Of a stretch of 64,000 bases of DNA, positions 35,335-45,806 are shown one piece after another; within the stretch, counting starts at the first letter, position 1, and every line of letters begins with the position of its first letter. The notes below the pieces were generated by a model. It had not been told where the DNA came from and did no database searches. It saw nothing but the letters and a program-made list of their open reading frames with translations. Position numbers and translations under genes: made by a program. Source of the DNA: Paenibacillus farraposensis (GTDB taxonomy: Bacteria > Bacillota > Bacilli > Paenibacillales > Paenibacillaceae); assembly GCF_020736845.1 (NCBI RefSeq), contig NZ_JAFFQR010000112.1, forward strand, positions 798,911 through 862,910. Reading direction: 5' to 3'.

Positions 35335-36603
35335 TTACCCTTTTCCCGAAGCGGCCTCCCCCCTCCAATTGGAATGTTCCCCCTGCCGCTGCCTTTCCTC
35401 CATCATCTGCATTTGGAAGTGGTCTGCCCCTTTAAGCTGGGCGGCTGCCATATCCGCCACCAACGTCACGCTCGATTCCATCGGCACAAAGCGGTATTTG
35501 TAGGCCGTAAGCCGATGATCGGTCTCGTGAAATAAAATATCCTGTGCATAATTGCCCCAGCGGTCCTTGGGCATCAGATCAATCGTCATATCGGCATGTG
35601 CAGAAGGCAGCAGCATATTGGAGCCGTGAATGCCGATGATCAATCGGCTGGCTGCATACACCCTACATACCCGCAGCTCGCTTTCGCGGTCGAAACGCGC
35701 GACACGCTCGTCGGCAATCCATGCCGGGAAGCGCCCGGTACGTCCTAGTCCGGCAACTGTAAAGCGATAATCGGGAAAGGATTCCCGCAACCTGCGGAAC
35801 AACCGGGTTATTTTGCTGCGCTGATGATAAATCAGCGGCTTCAGCCCGCGTTTGAGCTGCGGAAATTTCTGCACCAGCCTTGCCATATGATGACTGCCGC
35901 TCCACAAGCGGTCTTCCCTCCATACGAAGGTAATGCGTGGCTCCGGCTCCCGTTCCTCGTCATAACGCGGAGTGCCTGTAAACTGCTCAATATCAAACTG
36001 ATTGGGATGTGAATACGCCGGGCTGACGTATACCTCTTCAAATCGCATCAGCTCCTCAATCATTCGATGATGCAGTACAGGATGAAAGTTTCGCGCCTTG
36101 CTAAACGGCACATCAACCGTCCAGACTTCCGCCACATAAGCGGGCACCAGCCACTCCAGCGGCTTTTGCACGATAACGATGATTCCCAGTTCCGGTGATT
36201 GTTCGTATTCGCGCTGCACATTGAGCAGCTTGAGCAAAGCATGACCGTACAAATAATCGATGGTGTTGACGATGATGACACGCTCGAAAGCCTTCATTTG
36301 ATGTACGGTCATACCGACCGCTAAATCATAAGAAGGATTCATTAGCGATTGTCGCAAAGGCTCTCCGAGCCATTTTCTCGACTTCGCATCACCAGTCAGG
36401 ATATAGCCCGGCATTTCCACCCGATAAGGTGAGTAGGTGGCATGACCGACCCGCATATCCTCGATATACTCACGTCCGCAACCCTCACAACAAGTGCTGA
36501 CACATACATGGATTCCCTGCCACAGCACTTCTCTACCGTGCACCTTACCTCCACAATACGGGCACTGTTCCTCATGACGAACAAACGGTTTAATGGGTAT
36601 CAT
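35335..36603 (-). CDS. EPS protein with zinc-ribbon N-terminus and GT61-like C-terminus
   Basis: 422 residues from the ATG at 36603 (GGAGAG upstream; overlaps the flippase stop by 14 bases). Residues 10-50 contain CPYCGG and CEGCG pairs, a zinc-ribbon pattern. The second half resembles family 61 glycosyltransferases: FPDYRFTVAGLGRTGR, then LIIGIHGSNMLLPSAHADMTIDLMPKD, where the HG-S-x-L-x-x-x-x pattern binds the donor in that family. The zinc ribbon is unusual for an EPS transferase. I infer a glycosyltransferase; no exact family is claimed. Confidence 0.65.
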   Translation of the reverse strand: MIPIKPFVRHEEQCPYCGGKVHGREVLWQGIHVCVSTCCEGCGREYIEDMRVGHATYSPYRVEMPGYILTGDAKSRKWLGEPLRQSLMNPSYDLAVGMTVHQMKAFERVIIVNTIDYLYGHALLKLLNVQREYEQSPELGIIVIVQKPLEWLVPAYVAEVWTVDVPFSKARNFHPVLHHRMIEELMRFEEVYVSPAYSHPNQFDIEQFTGTPRYDEEREPEPRITFVWREDRLWSGSHHMARLVQKFPQLKRGLKPLIYHQRSKITRLFRRLRESFPDYRFTVAGLGRTGRFPAWIADERVARFDRESELRVCRVYAASRLIIGIHGSNMLLPSAHADMTIDLMPKDRWGNYAQDILFHETDHRLTAYKYRFVPMESSVTLVADMAAAQLKGADHFQMQMMEERQRQGEHSNWRGEAASGKG

Positions 36604-37933
36604 GATTGCTCTCTCCAACTTTCGGTACTGGAATATAGACACGCCAGAAGGTCAGGATCGACTTCACCATCCAACCCAGATTGGCTTTGACTTCTTTAAA
36701 CAGCAAATCCAATAGAAATACAGAAATCGTAAAAGACAGGATCGTCGCTACAAGCGACCCGCGCACACCGAGCAGCGGGATCAGTGCATAATTGAAAGCC
36801 ACATTCGTGACCGCACCCACGAGCGAGGTCAGCAGTGTGTATTTGAACAGATTTTCATTGGTAATAAACAAGCCCTTGGCAACACTGAAATTGGTGAAAA
36901 ACAGACGAATCGCAAACAGGGACAGCAATGAGCCTGCCTCGCTAAATTCGCTCCCGTAGAGCACAATCACAACCCATTGGGATAATAAAAATAACGGGAT
37001 CGAGGTCGCGAGAAAGCAGATAAACATCAACCGGTACACATTAGACAAAGTCTGTCTGTATTCGTCGTTTCCTTTCTGTTTGGAACGAGTTACCACCGGA
37101 GCATAGGCCGTCGTAATAACGACCGGAATAAAGCCCAGCACTTCGATAAGCCGGAGCGCAACGGAGTATTGTCCGACCGCGGCGTTCCCGAGCAGCTCGC
37201 CGATAATGACCTGATCAATTCGTGCCTGCACATATACGGCAGAGGATGACAAAATAAGCGGCCAGCTATGATTCATAATCCGCCGGGCTATCGTTAGGCG
37301 GAACGTCCACTTGTTCACACGCTGCCCTTCCTTGCGGAAGAAATTCAGCAGCAGCAGACTCCCCAGCAGGAACTCGCCATGAGCACACAGTGCCACCATC
37401 CAAATCGGAACACCGGATAACAACAGGATGATTTTAGCGATGGAGCTGAGGACAAAGGCCGTATTTTTGGCAATGACCGTATATCGGGACAACATCTGTG
37501 CGCGAAACCAGTAGTCGATGATATCAAACAATTGAAAAACCGAGGCCGTAGCCAGAATCAGATGAATTAACCGCACAGAGCTGTCTTCCGGTCTGAGCAG
37601 CGAAATAAAGGAATAGGACAATACAACAGCTACCAACGTGCCTGACAGCTTCAGCAGAACTGCCGTACCCAACAGCTCATGCTCATCTTGGGGGTCTTTG
37701 ACAAGATCCCGTACCAAGATCGAATCAAAGCCAAGGGTCGTAAAAATCAGGAACATGCCAAAAAAGGATTCCGCATAATTCCATTTTCCAAGCTCCTCCG
37801 GTCCCAGTACTCTCGCCATGATGATGCTGACCGCCAGCCCAAACACCATGCGGATCATTTTGTCACCAAACAGCCAGGATGTATTCACCAGCAAACTTCT
37901 GCGCGGTTTGGCGTGGTTTTTGACTAATGTCAT
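36590..37933 (-). CDS. Oligosaccharide flippase, Wzx type (copy 1)
   Basis: Moves the lipid-linked repeat unit across the membrane. 447 residues with 12-14 predicted helices; N-terminus LLVNTSWLFGDKMIRMVFGLAVSIIMAR and the ARVLGPEELGKWNYAESFFG stretch are typical of the polysaccharide synthase (MATE-like) family. Its end overlaps the next gene. A second flippase is at 55305-56684. Confidence 0.94.
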   Translation of the reverse strand: MTLVKNHAKPRRSLLVNTSWLFGDKMIRMVFGLAVSIIMARVLGPEELGKWNYAESFFGMFLIFTTLGFDSILVRDLVKDPQDEHELLGTAVLLKLSGTLVAVVLSYSFISLLRPEDSSVRLIHLILATASVFQLFDIIDYWFRAQMLSRYTVIAKNTAFVLSSIAKIILLLSGVPIWMVALCAHGEFLLGSLLLLNFFRKEGQRVNKWTFRLTIARRIMNHSWPLILSSSAVYVQARIDQVIIGELLGNAAVGQYSVALRLIEVLGFIPVVITTAYAPVVTRSKQKGNDEYRQTLSNVYRLMFICFLATSIPLFLLSQWVVIVLYGSEFSEAGSLLSLFAIRLFFTNFSVAKGLFITNENLFKYTLLTSLVGAVTNVAFNYALIPLLGVRGSLVATILSFTISVFLLDLLFKEVKANLGWMVKSILTFWRVYIPVPKVGESNHDTH

Positions 37934-38058
37934 AAGTTCTACTCCATCTTGAAAAATGACCTTGCGACACGGCTTTACAGCATGCCGATTTGTCGGTACA
38001 GGCTGAAATCATGTACAACGAAGAGACCTCCCGGTTAGGCGGGCGGCCCCTCCATGTC

Positions 38059-40007
<1,949 letters not shown>

Positions 40008-40039
40008 AATTATCCCTGCCCTTCCTTTTTAAAATGACT

Positions 40040-40738
40040 TTAATACGCATCGTTGGAGCCTAGCAGTACACGAAATGTTTTAAATATGATCATGACATCC
40101 GTGCGTAAACTGCGTCTGGATATATATTCCAAATCCAGTTCTACCATCTCGTCAAAGCTCAGATGATTGCGGCCGCTGACCTGCCATAGTCCGGTACAGC
40201 CCGGCGTAACCGTCAGACGCAGCTTATCCCTCACTGTGTAATCATGGACCTCTCTGGGCAACGGTGGCCTGGGTCCAACCAGGCTCATCTGCCCCCGTAG
40301 CACATTGAACAGCTGCGGCAGCTCGTCAATGCTCGTTCGGCGGAGAAAGCGGCCGACACGGGTAATTCGGGGATCGTTCCGCATTTTGAACATCGCACCT
40401 TCGATTTCATTTTCCAGCAGCAATGCTGACAATTGATCCTCAGCATCCGTTACCATAGAACGGAATTTGATCATGCGAAACGGACACTCATTTTTACCGA
40501 CCCGAATTTGATAAAATAATGCGCTTCCTTTCGAGTCCTCGAGCTTAATCAGCAAAATGACGAGCAAAAACACCGGGCTTAACACGATGATGCCGATGAA
40601 AGACAATATAATGTCCATGCTGCGCTTCACAAACGGATATAGGCCCAGTCCTTGTCGCCGCTCAAGCCCGTAAGCGACCGAATATGCATCCACTGACGCG
40701 TCCACAACTTCAGCCTCATTCGAGCGGGAAGAAGACAT
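40040..40738 (-). CDS. Initiating sugar-phosphate transferase (copy 1)
   Basis: Loads the first sugar-phosphate on undecaprenyl phosphate to start the EPS repeat unit (PF02397). 232 residues: one hydrophobic N-terminal hairpin (MDIILSFIGIIVLSPVFLLVILLI), then the cytosolic domain with FYQIRVGKNECPFRMIKFRSM, RRTSIDELPQLFNVL and GPRPPLPREV. The lack of extra membrane helices puts it with the short monotopic enzymes (PglC-like). A paralogue lies at 61196-61894. Confidence 0.94.
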   Translation of the reverse strand: MSSSRSNEAEVVDASVDAYSVAYGLERRQGLGLYPFVKRSMDIILSFIGIIVLSPVFLLVILLIKLEDSKGSALFYQIRVGKNECPFRMIKFRSMVTDAEDQLSALLLENEIEGAMFKMRNDPRITRVGRFLRRTSIDELPQLFNVLRGQMSLVGPRPPLPREVHDYTVRDKLRLTVTPGCTGLWQVSGRNHLSFDEMVELDLEYISRRSLRTDVMIIFKTFRVLLGSNDAY

Positions 40739-40825
40739 GTCTCATCACCTCGACCTCTTTTTTTGATAAGTTTTATTTATCTATTGTTAAAAGAATTTTA
40801 TATAATTCCATTTCCTTCTTTTGAT

Positions 40826-41512
40826 TCATGTCAGACTGCGTTCATCTATCCTGCGCCGGGCGCGGATATTAGATCGCTTCACATTGTTGAGCACCACGCC
40901 CAAAATGCGTGCCTTCACTCGTTCCAGATTGACCTTCGCTTTCTTAACGACATCCTTTTTGACCTTCCCTGCCTGCACTACCAAAATGACACCATCACAC
41001 ATGGCGCTTATAATAAGGCTATCCGGAAAAGACAGCAATGGCGGCGTATCCATCAGGATCACATCATAATGTTCTTTTAATTCAACCATCAGCGTCTTCA
41101 TTTTGCGGGAACTGAGCATTTCTGACGGATTGGGCGGGTTCGGTCCGGCTGTTATCGCATGGAGTTGCTCGATCCCCGTTTCCTGAACTACATCCTGCCA
41201 GGTTTCTTGATTGGCAAGCACCCGGGTCAGCCCTGTATGATTACGCAGGCCAAACATATGATGCAAGGAGGAGCGGCGCAAATCCATATCCATTACCAGC
41301 ACCTTTTTCCCCTCTTGCGCATAGGTTACCGCCAAGTTGCTAATCGTGACTGTTCTGCCTTCACCCGCCTGAGCAGACGCCACCATCATGACCTCAATGG
41401 GCTCATCGATAGAGGAAAACTGGATGTTTGTGCGAAGCATGCGATATTCCTCCGATACGGAAGACTGGGCATGCAGGGATGTGACAAGCTGGTTATTGAT
41501 TAATCGCGGCAT
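40826..41512 (-). CDS. BY-type tyrosine kinase, CpsD/EpsB family (copy 1)
   Basis: Cytosolic tyrosine autokinase that cycles with the Wzz protein to control polymer length. About 228 residues. Walker A is degenerate for a P-loop kinase but visible as ASAQAGEGRTVTISNLA; Walker A' VLVMDMDLRRSSLHHMFG and Walker B VILMDTPPLLSF follow. A Tyr/Arg-rich C-terminal cluster is short (SNIRARRRIDERSL) with no Tyr, unusual for an autokinase whose tail is phosphorylated. Start at 41512; the frame opens with GTG at 41524. Overlaps the Wzz gene by 20 bases. Confidence 0.9.
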   Translation of the reverse strand: MPRLINNQLVTSLHAQSSVSEEYRMLRTNIQFSSIDEPIEVMMVASAQAGEGRTVTISNLAVTYAQEGKKVLVMDMDLRRSSLHHMFGLRNHTGLTRVLANQETWQDVVQETGIEQLHAITAGPNPPNPSEMLSSRKMKTLMVELKEHYDVILMDTPPLLSFPDSLIISAMCDGVILVVQAGKVKKDVVKKAKVNLERVKARILGVVLNNVKRSNIRARRRIDERSLT

Positions 41513-42242
41513 ATTGTCCTTCACCTACCTGTTTAGGAGTTATAGTGGAGCGGTCAGAGCGTTTGTCTTCTTTTTTCATTTTTGTAATTAAAGACAGCGT
41601 CGGCAGGCCAAGCTCTTTTTCAATATCCTCTTCATTCTTGAACGTGTCATCCAGTACCTCCAGCAAAAACGCCAAGCCGATCCCCAGCAATAAAGAGGTG
41701 GCAAAAGCAATAAACATCTGTACAGCAGGTTGGCTGTTCACCGGGATGGCCGGGTCATTCAGACTGGCTTCACTTAGAATCGTGACATTGTCCATTTTCA
41801 TGATAGAGGGAATTTGCCGCTTAAATATTTTGGCTACCGCATTGACGGTTTTCACAGCCTTCGTATACGATAAGTCACGAACCGTTATATCCATGACCTG
41901 TGAATCACCTGCGGTGTTCACTCTTAATTTTTGCGCCAGAGCTGATGGGGTAACCTTAAGATCGGGGAAGCTGGCGACCACCTGATCCATAATTGCCGAA
42001 GAGATCATAATTTGTTTGTAGGAGTTCGTTAAGGCTATATTCGTTTGTACGACACTGTAGTCCACAACACCTGCACGATCCGACCGGGGTGTCTGGTTGA
42101 TAATCAGCTTGGCGGTCGCTTCATAAACCTGAGGGGTGAAGTATACATTTTTGATCCCTGCTACAGCACACACCAGCAATACAATACTCCCTATCAACCA
42201 CATTTTTTTTCGAATCACACGAATATATTCTTTTAACTGCAC
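41493..42242 (-). CDS. Wzz-family chain-length determinant (copy 1)
   Basis: Membrane co-polymerase that pairs with the BY kinase. 249 residues from the GTG at 42242 (GGGAGG nine bases upstream); longer frames to 42368 run into the promoter region. Two membrane helices: KKMWLIGSIVLLVCAVAGI near the N-terminus and FIAFATSLLLGIGLAFLLEVLDD near residue 195, with the PAIPVNSQP motif before the second helix. First gene of the left EPS block, behind a promoter with an XRE-type palindrome. Confidence 0.92.
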   Translation of the reverse strand: MQLKEYIRVIRKKMWLIGSIVLLVCAVAGIKNVYFTPQVYEATAKLIINQTPRSDRAGVVDYSVVQTNIALTNSYKQIMISSAIMDQVVASFPDLKVTPSALAQKLRVNTAGDSQVMDITVRDLSYTKAVKTVNAVAKIFKRQIPSIMKMDNVTILSEASLNDPAIPVNSQPAVQMFIAFATSLLLGIGLAFLLEVLDDTFKNEEDIEKELGLPTLSLITKMKKEDKRSDRSTITPKQVGEGQYAAINQ

Positions 42243-42489
42243 AAGACCAGACCTCCCATGATTGACTTGATTTCGGTATGATAACGCTTGTACTGATCCT
42301 CTGCATAACGGGGAAAAGAACGATGCATGAGCCTCTAATCTATAGTAAAATGTTCTATAATAGCGCATAGAAAGTCTAGCCAGCGAATAAGCACAAAATA
42401 CTTAATCATCGATGGCCTGTTAGGGTATATAAATGATGATATGTGTGAAAGCTATGAAATACAGATACGTTATGTAACTCACACTACTA

Positions 42490-42518
42490 ATTTATGATAC
42501 AAATTGTATCTTGTCAAG
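42490..42518 (-). promoter_or_regulatory. EPS promoter with operator-like palindrome, shared with xre
   Basis: On the minus strand TTGACA (42518-42513), 17 bases, TAAATT (42495-42490), reading into the Wzz gene. The spacer holds the perfect palindrome GATAC-AAATT-GTATC (42497-42511). On the plus strand TATGAT (42495-42500) may be the -10 of the xre gene with a weak -35 TTATGT 17 bases upstream. A degenerate second site GATAC-GTTAT-GTAAC lies at 42464-42478. The -35, spacer palindrome and -10 match those of the lasso promoter at 22106-22134. Confidence 0.8.
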
Positions 42519-42563
42519 TGAAAATTTGTACCTTTCTTAACCTTGCATGCAGGAGGAAATCAA

Positions 42564-42932
42564 ATGAATTATGGAAACCGCATCGCTGAATTACGGGAGC
42601 ATAAGGGATTAAAACAAGAGGAACTAGCGCAATCCCTAGGAATTACGCGGGCGGCTCTTTCTCACTATGAAAAAAATAGACGCAAGCCAGACTTTGAGAT
42701 CCTGAACAAGCTGGCAGATATTTTCGGGGTAACCATTGATTACTTGGTGGGACGCACGAGCCATCCTACAACCATTTTGGATTCAGATGTGAAGGAATTT
42801 GTGGATCAACTGGAACTGTCTGATGAGGATATTCTACAGCGTTTTAACCTGACGATTGATGGGCGCACATTATCCGAGGAAGAAGCCAAGCGCTTTATCG
42901 CGTTTGTCCGCATGGAACGAATGATGAAATAA
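42564..42932 (+). CDS. XRE-family transcriptional regulator
   Basis: 122 residues. Helix-turn-helix at residues 5-60: RIAELREHKGLKQEELAQSL, then ITRAALSHYEKNRRKP (recognition helix) and DYLVGRT. The C-terminal half (SDEDILQRFNLTIDG...EEAKRFIAFVRMERMM) is helical, probably for dimerisation, and resembles SinR/phage-type small regulators of Bacilli. AGGAGG precedes the ATG. Divergent from the EPS Wzz gene, with a palindrome in the shared region. It is the best candidate to bind GATAC-N5-GTATC here and at the lasso promoter (inference). Confidence 0.93.
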   Translation: MNYGNRIAELREHKGLKQEELAQSLGITRAALSHYEKNRRKPDFEILNKLADIFGVTIDYLVGRTSHPTTILDSDVKEFVDQLELSDEDILQRFNLTIDGRTLSEEEAKRFIAFVRMERMMK

Positions 42933-42940
42933 GGAAGGCG

Positions 42941-42966
42941 GCCGGCGCTTCATGTCTAGTGCCGGC
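42941..42966 (+). other. GC-rich hairpin after xre
   Basis: GCCGGCGC (42941-42948) pairs with GTGCCGGC (42959-42966), one G-U. No T-run follows, so terminator function is doubtful. Confidence 0.4.
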
Positions 42967-42978
42967 GGTCGAAAGGAT

Positions 42979-43161
42979 TTACACGTGTTTGTCCTTCCGG
43001 TACTTGGTTATGTTTGTGTCACTCTCTAGCCATTCTGGCATCGTGATCCCACATTGAAACAAGATGTCTCGGATGTCTAGGTGGATGACAGGCTTGTCTG
43101 CTCTCCGTGTGTTGTTTCGCAAAAGATGACTGTCCACCCTTGATTCTGTCTCCTTGTTCAT
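42979..43161 (-). CDS. Possible small protein of unknown function
   Basis: A 60-residue frame (MNKETESRVDSHL...), soluble, with a plausible C-terminal domain (VIHLDIRDILFQCGITMPE) and a weak GAGG site before the ATG. It is overlapped by a longer frame on the same strand (43019-43444), whose composition looks non-coding. The region 42933-43470 contains no other gene that I can support. No homologue recognised. Confidence 0.3.
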   Translation of the reverse strand: MNKETESRVDSHLLRNNTRRADKPVIHLDIRDILFQCGITMPEWLESDTNITKYRKDKHV

Positions 43162-43361
43162 TCAGCATTAACCTCGCTTTTTTATTCTTGTTCACCGGAA
43201 AACATTCCTTATTAACCATGTATGTATCGTTATGAACAAAACTATTATATATGAATGCATACCTGCAATGTTGTCGTCTTATGGCGAGAACATCAGAGGA
43301 TTTCCGTGTTTTTTTGTCCATTATACGTAATATATACCAAATCGGAACGATTTGCTCATAA

Positions 43362-43405
43362 AAAAAGAACCTGTCAGGTCCTATATTTCCTGATGGGTTC
43401 TTTTT
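43362..43405 (-). terminator. Terminator of the glycoside hydrolase operon
   Basis: AAAAAGAACC (43362-43371) pairs perfectly with GGTTCTTTTT (43396-43405), with more pairs inside. T-runs on both sides allow bidirectional use; on the minus strand it lies 65 bases past the hydrolase stop. Confidence 0.85.
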
Positions 43406-43469
43406 GCCACTCTGGCAAGTCTCAGACAGGTAGTCACCTACCAAAGTCCTATACTACCCCGCGGTGTGA

Positions 43470-45758
43470 CTAAGCGACCTCGGCAGCTTGAGATACCTCC
43501 GTGCCTCCGGTCGCTCGGACTTTGTAAACATAGTGGCCCCCGGCTTCCACCGTATGATCCGTATATGTGCTTCCTGCTACTTGCGAGGCGATCACCTGAT
43601 ACGCTCCGTTCGTCTCGTCAGCGCGCAGTACATCATACGAGGCTACACCTTCTGCCTGAAGCCAACTAATTTTGACCGCTCCCTCCTGAACAGAAGCGGC
43701 CTTTACCCCTGTAGGGGCTGAAGCTGAGGATTGATCGGTACTCTTTAATTCCAAAATATACTGTACCGATTCACCCGGACCCAGCTTTTCTTCAAAATCC
43801 AGGGCTGGCGAAGCCTTGAGTCCCGCGATGGAACGCTGTGCCTGGCTGTAGGTATCGCCTGCTCCAAAACGCTCACCGGTGTACAACCCGGCTTTGGGCA
43901 TCGTTACCCGTACACGAATGGTCTGAGTTGTATCCTCAAAATTCACCAAATTTACCAGCAATTTGTTGGAAGTCGCACCGCTTCCTGCCAGCGGTTTAAG
44001 CTTGGATGTATCCACAGCACGCACATAAACCAGCCTATCCTTGGTATCCTCTGGATTTAGCACCGTATACGTCAGCGGTTTACCGTGGGTGGCATACGCC
44101 AGACTCAATCGTCTCATAATCTTTACACGGCTGTCCTGCCCTTGGCTGAACGGATAGATTTCTGTGCTGGCCGGATTGTGGCTTTGCAGATCAAAGCCGG
44201 TTTTAAACAGGGAATAATCCTTATAAAATGCAGCATGCTGGATAAACATATCCGCAAACCCGATTTGCGAACGCATAATCCGATCAAATGCAGCTGCTTG
44301 CGGCTGACTAGCCCCGTAATCAGGGTTGTCGCGATGCGTATCGTTCGTACCGAACTCCGTGTTCAGCATCTTCTTTGCCAGTCCGTTGCTCGAACCGCTA
44401 AAGGTTTTCAGATTTTGAACGAAGCTGCCTCCGCTCTCTTCGTTATAGGATTCGCCGTAGGCATGCCCGTTGGTCAGATCGGTAACATCCTCCAGCTGCT
44501 TCCGCTGCGCCGGGTCACGTTCCCATCCATCCGGGTCGCCGCATTTGAGCGTACCTCCGGTTTGATTTTTACACGCCTTCGTAGAATACGTAGGCCAATA
44601 GGCCCAACCCGGCGCTACGGTCTTAAGATGTGGTGCCAATTGCTTGCCTTCCGTGTTCAACCACTTGGCAACAGCCAGGTTAACCGCTTTCGAGCGGTTA
44701 AACAAGCCCGGTTCGTTATCAACCTCATAATATTGAAGGTATGGACCATATTTTTTTACATAATCACGCAATTTTTGTCTGGCCGTTTCCGGCAAAGAGC
44801 CATCTTTTTGCAACTTGATATCGCCCGTATATAAGTACAAGGCAGACGATTGCATGTTATACTGCTTGAGCGTTTGATAGTAATCACCCACATCTGTGCA
44901 TGCCTTGTTCACATTACTGGCACAGGTGACCCTCATGACGTTACCGCTATAGGCAATTCCCAGCCATTTGAGAACGTATGGTAAATGCTTAACCGCACCC
45001 TGATCATAATAGAACTCTTTATTGTTCACATTTGTTCCGGTCAATATATATTTACCGTGTATCGGTTCGGTTGCAGGTGAAGCTAACGTCTCCAAGCTCA
45101 AGTCATCCCAAGTCCACCATACATTTTTATCTTCTGCAGAGGAGCAGTATAGGCAGCGCGCTGTCTTTAGCTTGAGTACGTTAACACCGCTTTGCAGTTG
45201 TTCTTTGGAAATATACAGCTCGTAGTTGTTTTTGAAATTATAGTCACTGCCCGTGCCGGACACCCCCGCGATCTGAATGATACCGGACAGCTGATGATTT
45301 GAAAATACAGCCATTTGTGGAGTTGCTTTGCTCGCATCCAAAATCCGCACACGGAATATCACCCCGTTGGGAGGAACCTGATCCAGCTTGTACTGGAGCG
45401 ACAGCTCAGGATTTGTGGACGCATTCAAGCCAAGGGGAATATCTCCACTGTTAAGAAATACCGGGGTTGTTGTATTCTCTGCCACGGACATTGTCGCCAA
45501 GGCTCCTTTAACAGCCGAATTCGTAGAAGCTGTAGGAACATTGATATTATCTCTGCCAACCACCCCTTTGAATTCCGCTGCAGAATCATCCCGCTGGCCC
45601 AGCTTCCATATTGGACTGGCAGCCGTTACTTTATCCGTCTGCAATTCTGCACTCTTTGAAGGGGTGTACATCAACCAAGCGATCAGCGCTACAGCTACGA
45701 CCCCCAACAGCCCGGATAATAGTACCGTATGCCTGTGGGTCAAACCTTTTTTCATCAT
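43470..45758 (-). CDS. Membrane-anchored clan-A glycoside hydrolase with C-terminal FN3 domain
   Basis: About 762 residues. N-terminal signal anchor (VLLSGLLGVVAVALIAWLMY), a beta-rich N-domain (about 90-225), a TIM-barrel-like catalytic part, and a fibronectin type III domain at the end (APTGVKAASVQEGAVKISW). The probable acid/base Glu is in YYEVDNEPG (about residue 349) and the nucleophile in LNTEFGTND (about 468), the spacing of clan GH-A families such as GH39 (PslG-like). Probably cuts the EPS made by this locus; substrate not shown. The ATG at 45758 lies after GAGGG. Second gene after the GH26 enzyme, 48 bases apart. Confidence 0.75.
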   Translation of the reverse strand: MMKKGLTHRHTVLLSGLLGVVAVALIAWLMYTPSKSAELQTDKVTAASPIWKLGQRDDSAAEFKGVVGRDNINVPTASTNSAVKGALATMSVAENTTTPVFLNSGDIPLGLNASTNPELSLQYKLDQVPPNGVIFRVRILDASKATPQMAVFSNHQLSGIIQIAGVSGTGSDYNFKNNYELYISKEQLQSGVNVLKLKTARCLYCSSAEDKNVWWTWDDLSLETLASPATEPIHGKYILTGTNVNNKEFYYDQGAVKHLPYVLKWLGIAYSGNVMRVTCASNVNKACTDVGDYYQTLKQYNMQSSALYLYTGDIKLQKDGSLPETARQKLRDYVKKYGPYLQYYEVDNEPGLFNRSKAVNLAVAKWLNTEGKQLAPHLKTVAPGWAYWPTYSTKACKNQTGGTLKCGDPDGWERDPAQRKQLEDVTDLTNGHAYGESYNEESGGSFVQNLKTFSGSSNGLAKKMLNTEFGTNDTHRDNPDYGASQPQAAAFDRIMRSQIGFADMFIQHAAFYKDYSLFKTGFDLQSHNPASTEIYPFSQGQDSRVKIMRRLSLAYATHGKPLTYTVLNPEDTKDRLVYVRAVDTSKLKPLAGSGATSNKLLVNLVNFEDTTQTIRVRVTMPKAGLYTGERFGAGDTYSQAQRSIAGLKASPALDFEEKLGPGESVQYILELKSTDQSSASAPTGVKAASVQEGAVKISWLQAEGVASYDVLRADETNGAYQVIASQVAGSTYTDHTVEAGGHYVYKVRATGGTEVSQAAEVA

Positions 45759-45806
45759 ATGATCCACCCTCTCTCCTCATAATTTATGGCCGGGAAAGAG
45801 AATCTG

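Noticed and set aside
34837-35368. Frames across repeat island 1
   Set aside because: They run through the structured repeats and hairpins, have no ribosome sites and differ completely from those of the sister island.
43019-43444. 141-residue minus-strand frame
   Set aside because: It runs through the hydrolase terminator and has an odd composition with no ribosome site; the 60-residue frame inside is only slightly better.
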